64,000 nt of DNA, from assembly GCA_942492205.1 (NCBI GenBank), contig CALODT010000005.1, positions 1 to 64,000 of the forward strand. The letters run 5' to 3'. This document shows positions 17,125 through 24,316 of this stretch, one piece after another. The notes below the pieces were generated by a model. That model made no database searches and had not been told where the DNA came from. It worked only from the letters and a program-made list of their open reading frames with translations. Numbering within the stretch: position 1 is the first letter of the stretch; every line of letters begins with the position of its first letter. This DNA comes from UBA1847 sp942492205. GTDB taxonomy: Bacteria > Pseudomonadota > Gammaproteobacteria > Steroidobacterales > Woeseiaceae. A program made the position numbers and the translations under genes.

Positions 17125-17900
17125 TAGCGGGATTCTCCATTGTATGCGGTCACAGGGGGTACCAGTATTGCATTGCGCAGCCACGGGGAAACATCTTCGA
17201 CGGCGGCAAGCTCATGGTGTGCCGCGCTGCTCGAGCCCTCCCCGACGCGAATCGACACGCCCCCGCGCGCGTTGACGGCGCGAAAACCGTCCTCATCGGT
17301 AACGTCGTCACCGATGAAAACCGGCCGGCGGCCGACGAACGAACCGCTCTCGAGGAGACGGTTTATTGCCGCACCCTTGTTGTGCGCTGCAGGGGCAATC
17401 TCGAACACCATCTTGCCCGCGATCAGACGGAACGTGTCGCCCAGCTCATCGAGGAGTTGCTCCATGCATTGCCGGCACGCCGACTCGAGGGCCGGTGCTC
17501 GACGATAGTGCAGCGACACACCGCTGCCCTTGTCTTCAAGCAGCAGCCCATCGTGACTTCCGGCAAACGACTGCAGCGAGGCAAGGGCGTGTTGCGGCAA
17601 CCGGGTTTCGGCAACCATGACGATTCGGCCGTCGCCGTAGCGAAGCTCGGCACCGTGCGCACCAGCGGCCGGGAACTCGACGGGCGCGAAGATCCGGTCG
17701 ACCTCGGCGATCGAGCGGCCGCTGACGAGTGCCAGAGCGCCATCGAGGCGTGCAGCGCACTGCTCGAGTAGCTGGACCAGGCCGTTCCGGGCAACGACCT
17801 CGGCCGGGTTGTCGCGGATTGGGAGCAGCGTGCCGTCGACGTCGAGAAACAGGGCGGCGCTTTTCACGTCGAGCTTGTCCGGAGCCGGTTGCATGGGCAT
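17124..17900 (-). CDS. otsB: trehalose-6-phosphate phosphatase
   Basis: A 258-residue HAD-superfamily phosphatase with motif I LDVDGTLLP (nucleophile Asp), a C2 cap with the GAHGAELRYGDG region, and motif IV GDDVTDEDGF. It dephosphorylates trehalose-6-phosphate from OtsA. The start at 17900 (MPMQ) fits the family N-terminus; the upstream in-frame extension has no family features. It is the first gene of the operon, coupled to the GH15 gene. Confidence 0.94.
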   Translation of the reverse strand: MPMQPAPDKLDVKSAALFLDVDGTLLPIRDNPAEVVARNGLVQLLEQCAARLDGALALVSGRSIAEVDRIFAPVEFPAAGAHGAELRYGDGRIVMVAETRLPQHALASLQSFAGSHDGLLLEDKGSGVSLHYRRAPALESACRQCMEQLLDELGDTFRLIAGKMVFEIAPAAHNKGAAINRLLESGSFVGRRPVFIGDDVTDEDGFRAVNARGGVSIRVGEGSSSAAHHELAAVEDVSPWLRNAILVPPVTAYNGESR

Positions 17901-18027
17901 ACCGTAACAAAGTGCGTCGTCAATTCTAAGTGCTACGTTATAGTGTTGCCCTGGGTAACCGTCGTGCACACCGCGAGCCCCGAAACAAAGAAACATCGCT
18001 CTTTGACGATTCGAACAGCTGGCGGCT

Positions 18028-18115
18028 CGGGCGCGCCAATCTTTTCAGATAGTTACCCGGCCTTCGCCATTCGGCAAATTGCCACAGTGCCCGTTTGGTG
18101 CCAGAGCGGTGCACA
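18028..18115 (+). repeat. tRNA-Arg 3'-end fragment with GTGCCC flank, copy F
   Basis: Acceptor strand CGGGCGC plus GCCA (18028-18038) is followed by a flank resembling the one after copy B. Shared pieces include a T-rich stretch, a CATTCGGC-like motif and GTGCCCGTTTGGTGCC. Only the last bases of the tRNA remain, as expected of one side of a recombination scar. Confidence 0.6.
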
Positions 18116-18451
18116 ATTCAGTTTCTCCTAAAGGCGATCGACCTGGATTGACCCCTGCTCAACGTGTGCAGCTTTCGGGATACCATGGAGTTCTGCTGGT
18201 GATCCACAGGCGCCGGTTGTATGGCGGTTTACATTCCGACGGCGAAATCGTACTTCGATTTAGCCCAAAAGTTTGTGAGGCCTTCACGTCTCACATTTCG
18301 GTGCCGGGGATAAATCTGAAAATGCCGTGGCAAAGATAGTGACTCGTGTCCTGCGTGAGAAACTGCCCTCGGATGCGTTTCACGTCGAGCGCGACGACGA
18401 TGAATCAATGAGATACCTATCGACACCATTTAACGTCGCTACACAACAATT

Positions 18452-18482
18452 GACAGGTTCAACCCACCGAAGGCAGGGGTTT
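18452..18482 (+). repeat. short tRNA-Arg-derived fragment, copy G
   Basis: CCGAAGGCAGGGGT matches the anticodon-arm and variable-loop remnant of copies B and D, but the T-arm does not follow. It may be the counterpart of copy F. Confidence 0.45.
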
Positions 18483-18580
18483 AAGCTTGCGAGAATGATC
18501 GAACATCATTGCCGCGTAGGGCATGTTTCAAAATGTAACGGTTGCCCCTCTTATCCCGCCAGAAGTGAAAAAATGTCGGC

Positions 18581-19930
18581 ATGAGTACAGGCGATGAGTT
18601 GGAAAGTGTCGATGCTTTCATGGAGTGGCTAGCGCCGCGTCATCCGGGTCAAGACGAGTATCATCAAGCCGTTCGCGGCGTTGTTGAGCATGTCCTCGAC
18701 GACGTTCGCGAACACGACGGTTTTTGTAAGCGCCGGATTCTTCAGCGGCTGACCGAGCCGGACCGGATTATAAGCTTCCGCGTCGTGTGGGACGACGATC
18801 GCGGCAGGCCTCACATAAACCGTGGCTACCGAGTGCAGCTCAACAATGCGCTAGGCCCGTACAAGGGCGGCCTGCGATTCGATCCCTCCGTCGACCACAA
18901 CATCCTCAAGTTTCTTGCCTTCGAACAACTTTTTAAGAATAGCCTGACCGGCCTTAATCTCGGGGCAGGCAAAGGCGGATCCGACTTCAATCCCAAAGGA
19001 CGCTCGGATGCGGAGATCATGCGCTTTTGCCAAGCTTTCATGACTGAACTCTATCGGCATATCGGGCAGATGACCGACGTTCCCGCAGGCGATATCGGCG
19101 TCGGTTCGCGCGAAATCGGCTACCTCTTCGGCCAGTACAAGCGTCTGGAGAACCAGTTTTCGGGGGCTTTGACCGGCAAATCCGTCGGCGCGGGCGGCAG
19201 CCAGCTGCGGACTGAGGCGACCGGCTACGGCGCCATTTATTTTCTGTGCGCCATGCTGAGCGAGAGCGGCGAAGACATCGACGGCAAACGCATTGCAATA
19301 TCAGGCGCCGGCAACGTTGCACTGCATGCCGCCGAGAAAGCATGCGCTCTCGGCGGGGTCGTTACCACGTTGTCGAACCGTCACGGGACGCTTCTAAAAG
19401 AGGACGGACTTTCCGCCGACGACATCGAGATCGTCAAGAAGGAGTATGCCAACAGCCACGACATGGCGACGGTCGCTGAAGCTGTATCGGCAAAGTGGTC
19501 TGCAGAGGACAAGCCCTGGACGACCGAGTGCGACATCGCTATCCCGGCCGCGACACAAAATGAGTTGGACGAGGAAGATGCGGAGCGCCTTGTTGATAAT
19601 GGCTGTAAGTACGTCGTCGAGGGCGCGAACATGCCACTTACCGACGCGGCCAGCCACGGACTAAGCGGTGCGGGTGTCCTGATAGCACCCGGCAAGGCGG
19701 CGAACGCCGGTGGTGTGGTGGTGTCAGGCTTTGAGATGTCGCAAAACCGACTCGGGCGTTCATGGTCGGCGGATAAGCTCGACAGCGAGCTGCGCGAAAC
19801 AATGATTGAAATATTTAATCGCAGTAAGAGCTATGGCGAGTCCGCCGGTCATATCGACTATCGCCGTGGGGCGAATCGGGCGGGCTTCGATCGTGTCGCC
19901 AAAGCAGTTCTATCCTTTGGCACGATGTAG
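18581..19930 (+). CDS. gdhA: glutamate dehydrogenase (probably NADP-dependent)
   Basis: A 449-residue protein covering the whole GdhA family length. It has the substrate-binding stretch YKGGLRFDPSV, the catalytic-lysine region GAGKGGSDFNPKGRS, the Rossmann motif SGAGNVA and a C-terminal KAANAGGVVVSGFEMSQN. It interconverts 2-oxoglutarate plus ammonium and glutamate. It is a single gene with no operon partner in view. Confidence 0.95.
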   Translation: MSTGDELESVDAFMEWLAPRHPGQDEYHQAVRGVVEHVLDDVREHDGFCKRRILQRLTEPDRIISFRVVWDDDRGRPHINRGYRVQLNNALGPYKGGLRFDPSVDHNILKFLAFEQLFKNSLTGLNLGAGKGGSDFNPKGRSDAEIMRFCQAFMTELYRHIGQMTDVPAGDIGVGSREIGYLFGQYKRLENQFSGALTGKSVGAGGSQLRTEATGYGAIYFLCAMLSESGEDIDGKRIAISGAGNVALHAAEKACALGGVVTTLSNRHGTLLKEDGLSADDIEIVKKEYANSHDMATVAEAVSAKWSAEDKPWTTECDIAIPAATQNELDEEDAERLVDNGCKYVVEGANMPLTDAASHGLSGAGVLIAPGKAANAGGVVVSGFEMSQNRLGRSWSADKLDSELRETMIEIFNRSKSYGESAGHIDYRRGANRAGFDRVAKAVLSFGTM

Positions 19931-19956
19931 ACGCAATAGAAACCTGGGCCACTTAA

Positions 19957-20070
19957 CTACGTTGCTGCGACTGCCAATATGAAAAGCAGGGCGAAGAGTG
20001 CCGCGGTGAATGGCAAAAGAATCCTACGAACAGCAGGGCGTTTCACAACTTTCGCAAAAGGTAGTCTCAT
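19957..20070 (-). CDS. small one-helix membrane protein (37 aa)
   Basis: A short ORF with a strong AAGGAG Shine-Dalgarno at good distance from its ATG. The product has a basic N-terminus (KVVKRPAVRR) and one hydrophobic helix rich in Leu, Ala and Phe reaching the C-terminus, predicting a positive-inside single-pass protein. It converges on gdhA. No family is recognised. Confidence 0.55.
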   Translation of the reverse strand: MRLPFAKVVKRPAVRRILLPFTAALFALLFILAVAAT

Positions 20071-21261
20071 CTGTGATCTCCTTAGACACTTCGCTAACCA
20101 CGGTACGTTACCAACTGGGAAGGCCGCAAGTTCGACGGGGTAACTGTTACATTAGTTTACACATGGCCAAGCGGGAGCATCCAGAACGACTTCGCCGTGA
20201 CTCTGAACGATGACATCTATGATTGGTTCTGATCTGGAGAAAGGCTAGTTCTAATCATTTCTCGCAACCAAGGGTGAGAGACTGCTTTTCCCGTAACCAG
20301 CCGCTCGAGTGTCTGCTTTAGGGAAGTCGAGAGGGGCTGCAAACGGCCAACCAGCGGTCCGGCACAGCAGTCTATTTAAATCGCCACAGTCCAGTCGCTG
20401 TCGAAAACCAATGTGACCCCTTTCCTAGTGAATCGCGCTGCCTTCTTCGACGTATGAAGGCATCCTTATCAGCTTGACGAAGCAAGTGGAGAATATCGGA
20501 ATGTGGGCGGCTATGATTCATCAGCACCGTCTTCGGCGATGACATCGCATCTCCCAGTGCGTGCCGTAGAACTGTACGCCTGCCATATGTTTCGTTCGTG
20601 TAACGAGCTCGCGATCGTCAGATAGCTGTATGAAATGCCGCTATGGCGGACTCAGCAGGTTGTAAACCAGGCAAGGCATTTGGCGAGCCCTCCCAGCAGA
20701 GCAATGAAGAACGCGTCCAGCCTCTCCATCTGGACCCCATGCACGCGTTCTTCGGTGCGCTGAGATCGCCGGTGAATAGCGTTTGAGCTCACCGCTTCGC
20801 TGCCGAGCCGACACCCGTGACATGAGACTGCTCAGCGAAACAGAGGCCGATGCAAGCCTGATGTCCCGATGAGACCAACAGGCCGCCCACGCAAGTCCTG
20901 AGAAAGACCCGCCAACGCGTTCGGCAAGCTAGAAGTACATAACGCCGAATAGGAGCGGGGCGGATCGGTCGATCATGCCAGTAATAATGCAACCCCAATT
21001 GGCGTGAGGCAGACCCGCCAGCGCCGACTGGCTCGCCACGACACCACTCCTCGATTCGCACGCCTCGGCGGCGACACGGGGGGAGGGGGGGGGGGAGTCG
21101 TCAGGGCTGCTGTGCATGCTCAAATCGAATGACTGCTTTGGGTCATCTCCAGCCATCATAACTCAAGTTTCTCGAGGGGCTGGTATGCGAAGTAAACCAG
21201 CCGCTCGCTTTGCTTCCTGGTGACTGCTCGCTCTCGGCCAGGAGCAGTCGTTCAAACTATG
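20071..21261. other. gene-free stretch of about 1.2 kb
   Basis: Both strands carry only short frames without family features. A guanine run interrupted by one A lies at 21078-21095. A minus-strand frame at 20929-21159 ends in a hydrophobic stretch and could be a decayed cassette gene, but it crosses the G-run and is not supported. The first palindromic repeat of the cluster begins near 21131. Confidence 0.55.
21131..21250. repeat. palindromic cassette repeat 1
   Basis: CTGCTTTGGGTCAT and GCCATCATAAC match the repeat at 23811, followed by CCAGCCGCTCGC and CGGCCAGGAGCAG. It borders the 51-aa ORF to its right. Confidence 0.6.
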
Positions 21262-21417
21262 TCATTTGTCTTGCGCAACGCCACCTGGATTCTCGCGGCT
21301 CTTTAGTAATGCGATCAACTCAGCATGGCGCTTGGCAGATCGCTGGTCGTTCCTCACCAATTGCCCAGACAACGAGCTGACACCAATGACAATCAAAATC
21401 GCAATGAAAATCAACAT
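21262..21417 (-). CDS. small one-helix membrane protein (51 aa)
   Basis: Starts ATG after a GGAG motif. An N-terminal hydrophobic helix (MLIFIAILIVIGVSSL) is followed by a charged tail with RNDQRSAKRHAELIALLK, so a single-pass protein with a basic, helical soluble part. Too short for most gene callers. It sits between two palindromic repeats like its neighbours, and no family is recognised. Confidence 0.55.
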   Translation of the reverse strand: MLIFIAILIVIGVSSLSGQLVRNDQRSAKRHAELIALLKSRENPGGVAQDK

Positions 21418-21470
21418 AGTTCTATCGCTCCGCGGAGAAATCTAAATCGGGGCTTGACGGTCCTGCCGCG

Positions 21471-21545
21471 AACGGCTGGGAACGGTCAGAAGCGAAAATT
21501 ATACCAAGAACCAAGCGAACTTCTGCTAACGGCCAGAAGCGGCCT
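21471..21545. repeat. palindromic cassette repeat 2
   Basis: Contains GGTCAGAAGCGAAAATTATA and TGCTAACGGCCAGAAGCGG. The second motif recurs at 33308 and 43050. It lies between two small minus-strand ORFs. Confidence 0.65.
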
Positions 21546-21668
21546 TCATAGAAGTCTGTCGTTGTTCCGATTCTTCCAGCGGGTAAGCAGCATCCCAACG
21601 ATAATCGCGAGACCGATAATCAGTCCGAAAAAAAGAAAAATCGCGGCACTTGTGCCTAGAGACCACAT
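21546..21668 (-). CDS. small one-helix membrane protein (40 aa)
   Basis: The ORF encodes a short polar start, a long hydrophobic helix (AIFLFFGLIIGLAIIVGMLL) and a basic C-terminal tail (RWKNRNNDR). Its stop abuts repeat 2, the pattern seen for the other genes in this cluster. No homologue is recognised. Confidence 0.5.
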   Translation of the reverse strand: MWSLGTSAAIFLFFGLIIGLAIIVGMLLTRWKNRNNDRLL

Positions 21669-21720
21669 GCTCAACCCTCAACGCGAACGTAGCGAAAGAT
21701 CGCTACTACATTATTTCATT

Positions 21721-21800
21721 TGGACGGCCGCTTAGGACCAGTAGGAGTCATCCTACCTCAAAGTGCCTGAATGGCGCCTCACGGCCATAAGCGGACGATT
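21721..21800. repeat. palindromic cassette repeat 3
   Basis: GGCCGCTTAGGACCAGTAG and CACGGCCATAAGCGGACG carry the CCGCTT and AAGCGG arms typical of the family. It lies just left of the 164-aa gene. Confidence 0.6.
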
Positions 21801-21813
21801 CCTCATCGGGCCG

Positions 21814-22308
21814 TCAATCATCCGCTAGTGCCCGTTCAATCTCAGCCGCAAAGCTCTTCGTCACGCGAGGATTCTCAGCCCCCAGTCTTACCAATCCCAT
21901 TTCTTGCCAAAGCGGTAACAGATGTATGACGGTCCCCAATACCCTTGAATTGTAAAAGTCGTCGTCAAGAAAACCCTGTTTATGTTGGTAATGTAGGTTG
22001 TCATATCCAGCGATTCTGGCGTCATAGTATTGGCGAAGTCGTGCCCGCTCTATCGGATCGAGCTTTTGAAGGGCCGAAATATCGGACGGCCCGCCTGCCG
22101 CACTAAACTTGGCGAGGGTGGGAAGCAAATACTCGGTATCAGCCAGCCCCACCTTGAACGATTCAAAGTTGTCCGACCTAGCCTGATGAATCTGGGCTCT
22201 GACGAGATCGCTGTTTTGATCAAGCTCCACGATCAGTAGTGCCAAGCCGACCAATACGCCGATATTTGCGCCCAATGTGAGCCAGCGATTTACATTGTCC
22301 GCGTTCAT
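21814..22308 (-). CDS. one-TM protein of unknown function (paralogue 1)
   Basis: A 164-residue protein with one N-terminal membrane helix (GVLVGLALLIVEL) followed by an alpha-helical soluble part starting QNSDLVRAQIHQ. Two other cassette genes here, at 22481 and 35489, have the same layout: a helix ending V-x-(V/I)EL or EI, then a polar N/S-rich turn and a long helical region. Function is unknown. It stands alone between palindromic repeats and looks less GC-rich than the housekeeping genes nearby. Confidence 0.72.
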   Translation of the reverse strand: MNADNVNRWLTLGANIGVLVGLALLIVELDQNSDLVRAQIHQARSDNFESFKVGLADTEYLLPTLAKFSAAGGPSDISALQKLDPIERARLRQYYDARIAGYDNLHYQHKQGFLDDDFYNSRVLGTVIHLLPLWQEMGLVRLGAENPRVTKSFAAEIERALADD

Positions 22309-22354
22309 GGTTTTCCCCAGTTGTTTCGATTAGTGGCAAGTAAAGAACTTGGTG

Positions 22355-22480
22355 CGAGCGTCTCCTTTGGGTCAGCAGCGGTCTGGCAACAGTTTATCAC
22401 CTGGCCGGCTGCTTTCGAGCGCATACCAGCCCCTCATCTTGCTCAATCGTGACTGTCTCAGAACGACCAGTAGCAGCCAG
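22355..22480. repeat. palindromic cassette repeat 4 (AGTTTATCAC type)
   Basis: TTTGGGTCAGCAGCGG is followed by AGTTTATCAC (22391-22400) and GGCTGCTTTCGAGCGC. The same order of motifs occurs at 35338 and 44226. Confidence 0.75.
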
Positions 22481-23005
22481 TTAGTCTTCTTCAACATCAG
22501 GCTTTGGGTAGCCTAGTGAATGATCGACATGCTGAACAAAAAGGGAATGCCAGCCTTGCGAGTCGCGCACCATGGGCCACAGGAATTCTGGGTCATTCTC
22601 CGCAACTGAAACGAACCAACCGTTCCACTGGTCGAAGAGTTCCTCCGAGAAAACTCCAGCGTCTTTAGACATATAGGCCCGTTCCCAAGCGACATAGAAC
22701 AGCTCAATGTAGCTTTGGAACCGCAATACCTCGTCAGGCGAGAGCTGCGAAGGATCCGCATATCCTTTCGCCAGTAACGAGGACAAGTCGCTGCTTTCAA
22801 TTAACAGATACCTTCTTTGCAGGGTATACGATAGTAGCTCCGCTTGAATATCAGCGTCCGACTCAAGCGTGCTTCGGCGTATTTCGACGCCAACGTAAAT
22901 CAATGAGATCACGACCGCTACTGCGGATATTACCTCCGCATACGCAACCCAAGTATTCAATTTGCGTTCAGTCACAGTCCCTCGTCCGACATTTCGTTTC
23001 CCCAT
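22481..23005 (-). CDS. one-TM protein of unknown function (paralogue 2)
   Basis: A 174-residue protein with an N-terminal helix (VISAVAVVISLIYVGVEI) and then a helical soluble domain rich in Tyr and Trp (about 50-170). It shares its architecture with the genes at 21814 and 35489. A GTG at 22975, with GAGGG close upstream, is an alternative start giving 164 residues. No catalytic motif is seen. It is a single gene between two repeats. Confidence 0.72.
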   Translation of the reverse strand: MGKRNVGRGTVTERKLNTWVAYAEVISAVAVVISLIYVGVEIRRSTLESDADIQAELLSYTLQRRYLLIESSDLSSLLAKGYADPSQLSPDEVLRFQSYIELFYVAWERAYMSKDAGVFSEELFDQWNGWFVSVAENDPEFLWPMVRDSQGWHSLFVQHVDHSLGYPKPDVEED

Positions 23006-23043
23006 GACGTCCGTGTTATAGACATTCCACCTACCGCCACGAG

Positions 23044-23160
23044 CGTCCGTTTTGGGTCATCAGCGGAAATATTACCTCAAACTAGACGACTGGCGGCTTC
23101 CAGGCCCTTAGGAGCCGTTCAAAATCTCTCCGGATCACCGGCTCAGAACCGCCAAAAGTG
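23044..23160. repeat. palindromic cassette repeat 5
   Basis: Begins TCCGTTTTGGGTCATCAGCGG, an imperfect hairpin of the family, and ends near GAACCGCCAAAAGTGG just before the stop of the next gene. Confidence 0.65.
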
Positions 23161-23161
23161 G

Positions 23162-23794
23162 TCATTGGTAGCCGGGAATATTCAGTCCAAGCGTGATATC
23201 GCGTCGCACTTTCCACCCGGCACCCGAGTCTTTCTTCGGATTTGCCAGGCCGTCTCCACCGCGTCCCTCCTGTAGCTGATTGAGACGCTCAGATGTTAGT
23301 AAAGAATCATCGCTGAAAAGAATATCGTCTATGTAATATGTTCCTACACCAGGCTCGATTACGTGCATGTGCACATGTTGCGGAAGGTCCCGAGAAGGGT
23401 AAGTCCCAGGTCGAACTGTATTGAATCCGTAATATCCATTTTCATCAGTTTTAGCCCAGCCTCGCAGACGACCATGTCGAGTAGCGGCAACAGGGTAGAT
23501 ACCTTCTTGGTCAGTCTGATAGGCGTAGACGATAATTCCTTCTGCCAGATTCCCGTCCAACGTGCGCACCGTACCCTCGATGACCATTGGCTCGCCAGGC
23601 TCATCGGGTGGACCAATTCGTGCTATTGAAGAGGGATTTTCTGGTAGGCCGACAAATACCAATTCGCAACCTTCACAGGGCCCGCCAATTATCGGCTCGT
23701 CTGCGTATCCGGCCTGCTTTCGAGAGTCCAATGACTGATCAGACCCGGCGGGAAAGGAGAGCAAGATGCCCACAAAGATCAGCAACGGTCTCAT
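23162..23794 (-). CDS. exported intradiol ring-cleavage dioxygenase-like protein
   Basis: A 210-residue protein with a signal peptide (MRPLLIFVGILLSFPAGS). The core resembles the C-terminal dioxygenase domain: a VIEGTVRTLDG start, the GIIVYAYQTDQEGIYP segment, TDENGYYGFNTVRPGTYP and a PQHVHMHV motif. Tyr and the two His are candidates for the non-haem Fe(III) ligands. True family enzymes cleave catechols. The exported form and its place in a repeat-bounded single-gene unit are unusual, so substrate and activity are open. Confidence 0.8.
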   Translation of the reverse strand: MRPLLIFVGILLSFPAGSDQSLDSRKQAGYADEPIIGGPCEGCELVFVGLPENPSSIARIGPPDEPGEPMVIEGTVRTLDGNLAEGIIVYAYQTDQEGIYPVAATRHGRLRGWAKTDENGYYGFNTVRPGTYPSRDLPQHVHMHVIEPGVGTYYIDDILFSDDSLLTSERLNQLQEGRGGDGLANPKKDSGAGWKVRRDITLGLNIPGYQ

Positions 23795-23810
23795 TCTCGT
23801 CTCCTATTTA

Positions 23811-23870
23811 CGAGCGGCTGCAATGGGTCACAAGCCGCCATCATAACGCAGAAAACTTGACCGGCTGGTG
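23811..23870. repeat. palindromic cassette repeat 6
   Basis: GGCTGCAATGGGTCACAAG and GCCATCATAAC, matching repeat 1, followed by GACCGGCTGG. It lies upstream of the dioxygenase-like gene. Confidence 0.6.
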
Positions 23871-23885
23871 TGAGGACCTGCCCGG

Positions 23886-24015
23886 GTTTGATGGACACCT
23901 TTTAATGACCGCATAATGCGGAAGGAGGTGTTCCATGCCAAAAAAGAAGTATCGCCGATACAGCCCTGAGTTCAAGCGCCATGCGTTGAAGCGGGCCAGC
24001 GAAGACGGCGACTAA
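23886..24015 (+). mobile_element. IS3-like element remnant (orfA 5' end)
   Basis: A possible IS end (TGATGGACACCTTTT) is followed, after a GGAGGTG ribosome-binding site, by an ORF at 23935-24015. That ORF encodes 26 residues beginning MPKKKYRRYSPEFKRHALK, the start of an IS3-family OrfA helix-turn-helix. The frame stops at TAA and the rest of the IS is absent. It cuts into the small membrane-protein gene on the other strand. Confidence 0.7.
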
Positions 24016-24108
24016 GGCGCCGACGCCAACATTCAAATAGTCGCCTTCCCGGAAACCCATGACGATGAGAAACAAACCAAGAAGAACGATAGCTATCTGC
24101 GAAAACAT
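24016..24108 (-). pseudogene. small membrane protein, truncated by IS remnant
   Basis: From an ATG at 24108 the frame encodes two hydrophobic stretches (IAIVLLGLFLIVMGF and LNVGVGALVAVFAG). It then runs into the antisense of the IS fragment near 24016 and only stops at 23902. The natural C-terminus is probably lost. Confidence 0.5.
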
Positions 24109-24130
24109 AGTGCCCCTCTCAAGTTCATGC

Positions 24131-24210
24131 GATGGCCGTTATCTGAGAATAGCAGCCGTTCAATAGTCTGGCCCTCGAACTTCAGCGTTGGGCCAGAAAC
24201 GGCTGGCTGG
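24131..24210. repeat. palindromic cassette repeat 7
   Basis: GATGGCCGTTATCTGAGAATAGCAG and TGGGCCAGAAACGGCTGGC: diverged copies of the family arms, and the right boundary of the first cluster. Confidence 0.5.
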
Positions 24211-24316
24211 GATACGTATATATTCCTGACTGTCAGCCTGTCCCAGGCATTACTCACGACCACTATCTAGCTTGATGCGTTAAGCTAGCTGCATCAGCCA
24301 CGAATGAAGTAGGAAT

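Larger units (their letters stand above)
17901..18580. other. gene-free stretch with tRNA-derived fragments
   Basis: No gene is supported. It contains a tRNA-Arg 3'-end fragment with its downstream flank (18028-18115) and a short second fragment (18452-18482). The right end holds the leader of gdhA. Confidence 0.65.

Noticed and set aside
20641..21159. Minus-strand gene formed by two consecutive frames
   Set aside because: Needs a stop read-through and crosses the G-run; no recognisable domain.
21131..24210. Classical integron with attC sites
   Set aside because: The array pattern fits, but I could not find GTTRRRY/RYYYAAC core pairs or an IntI gene in the window, so I call it only cassette-like.
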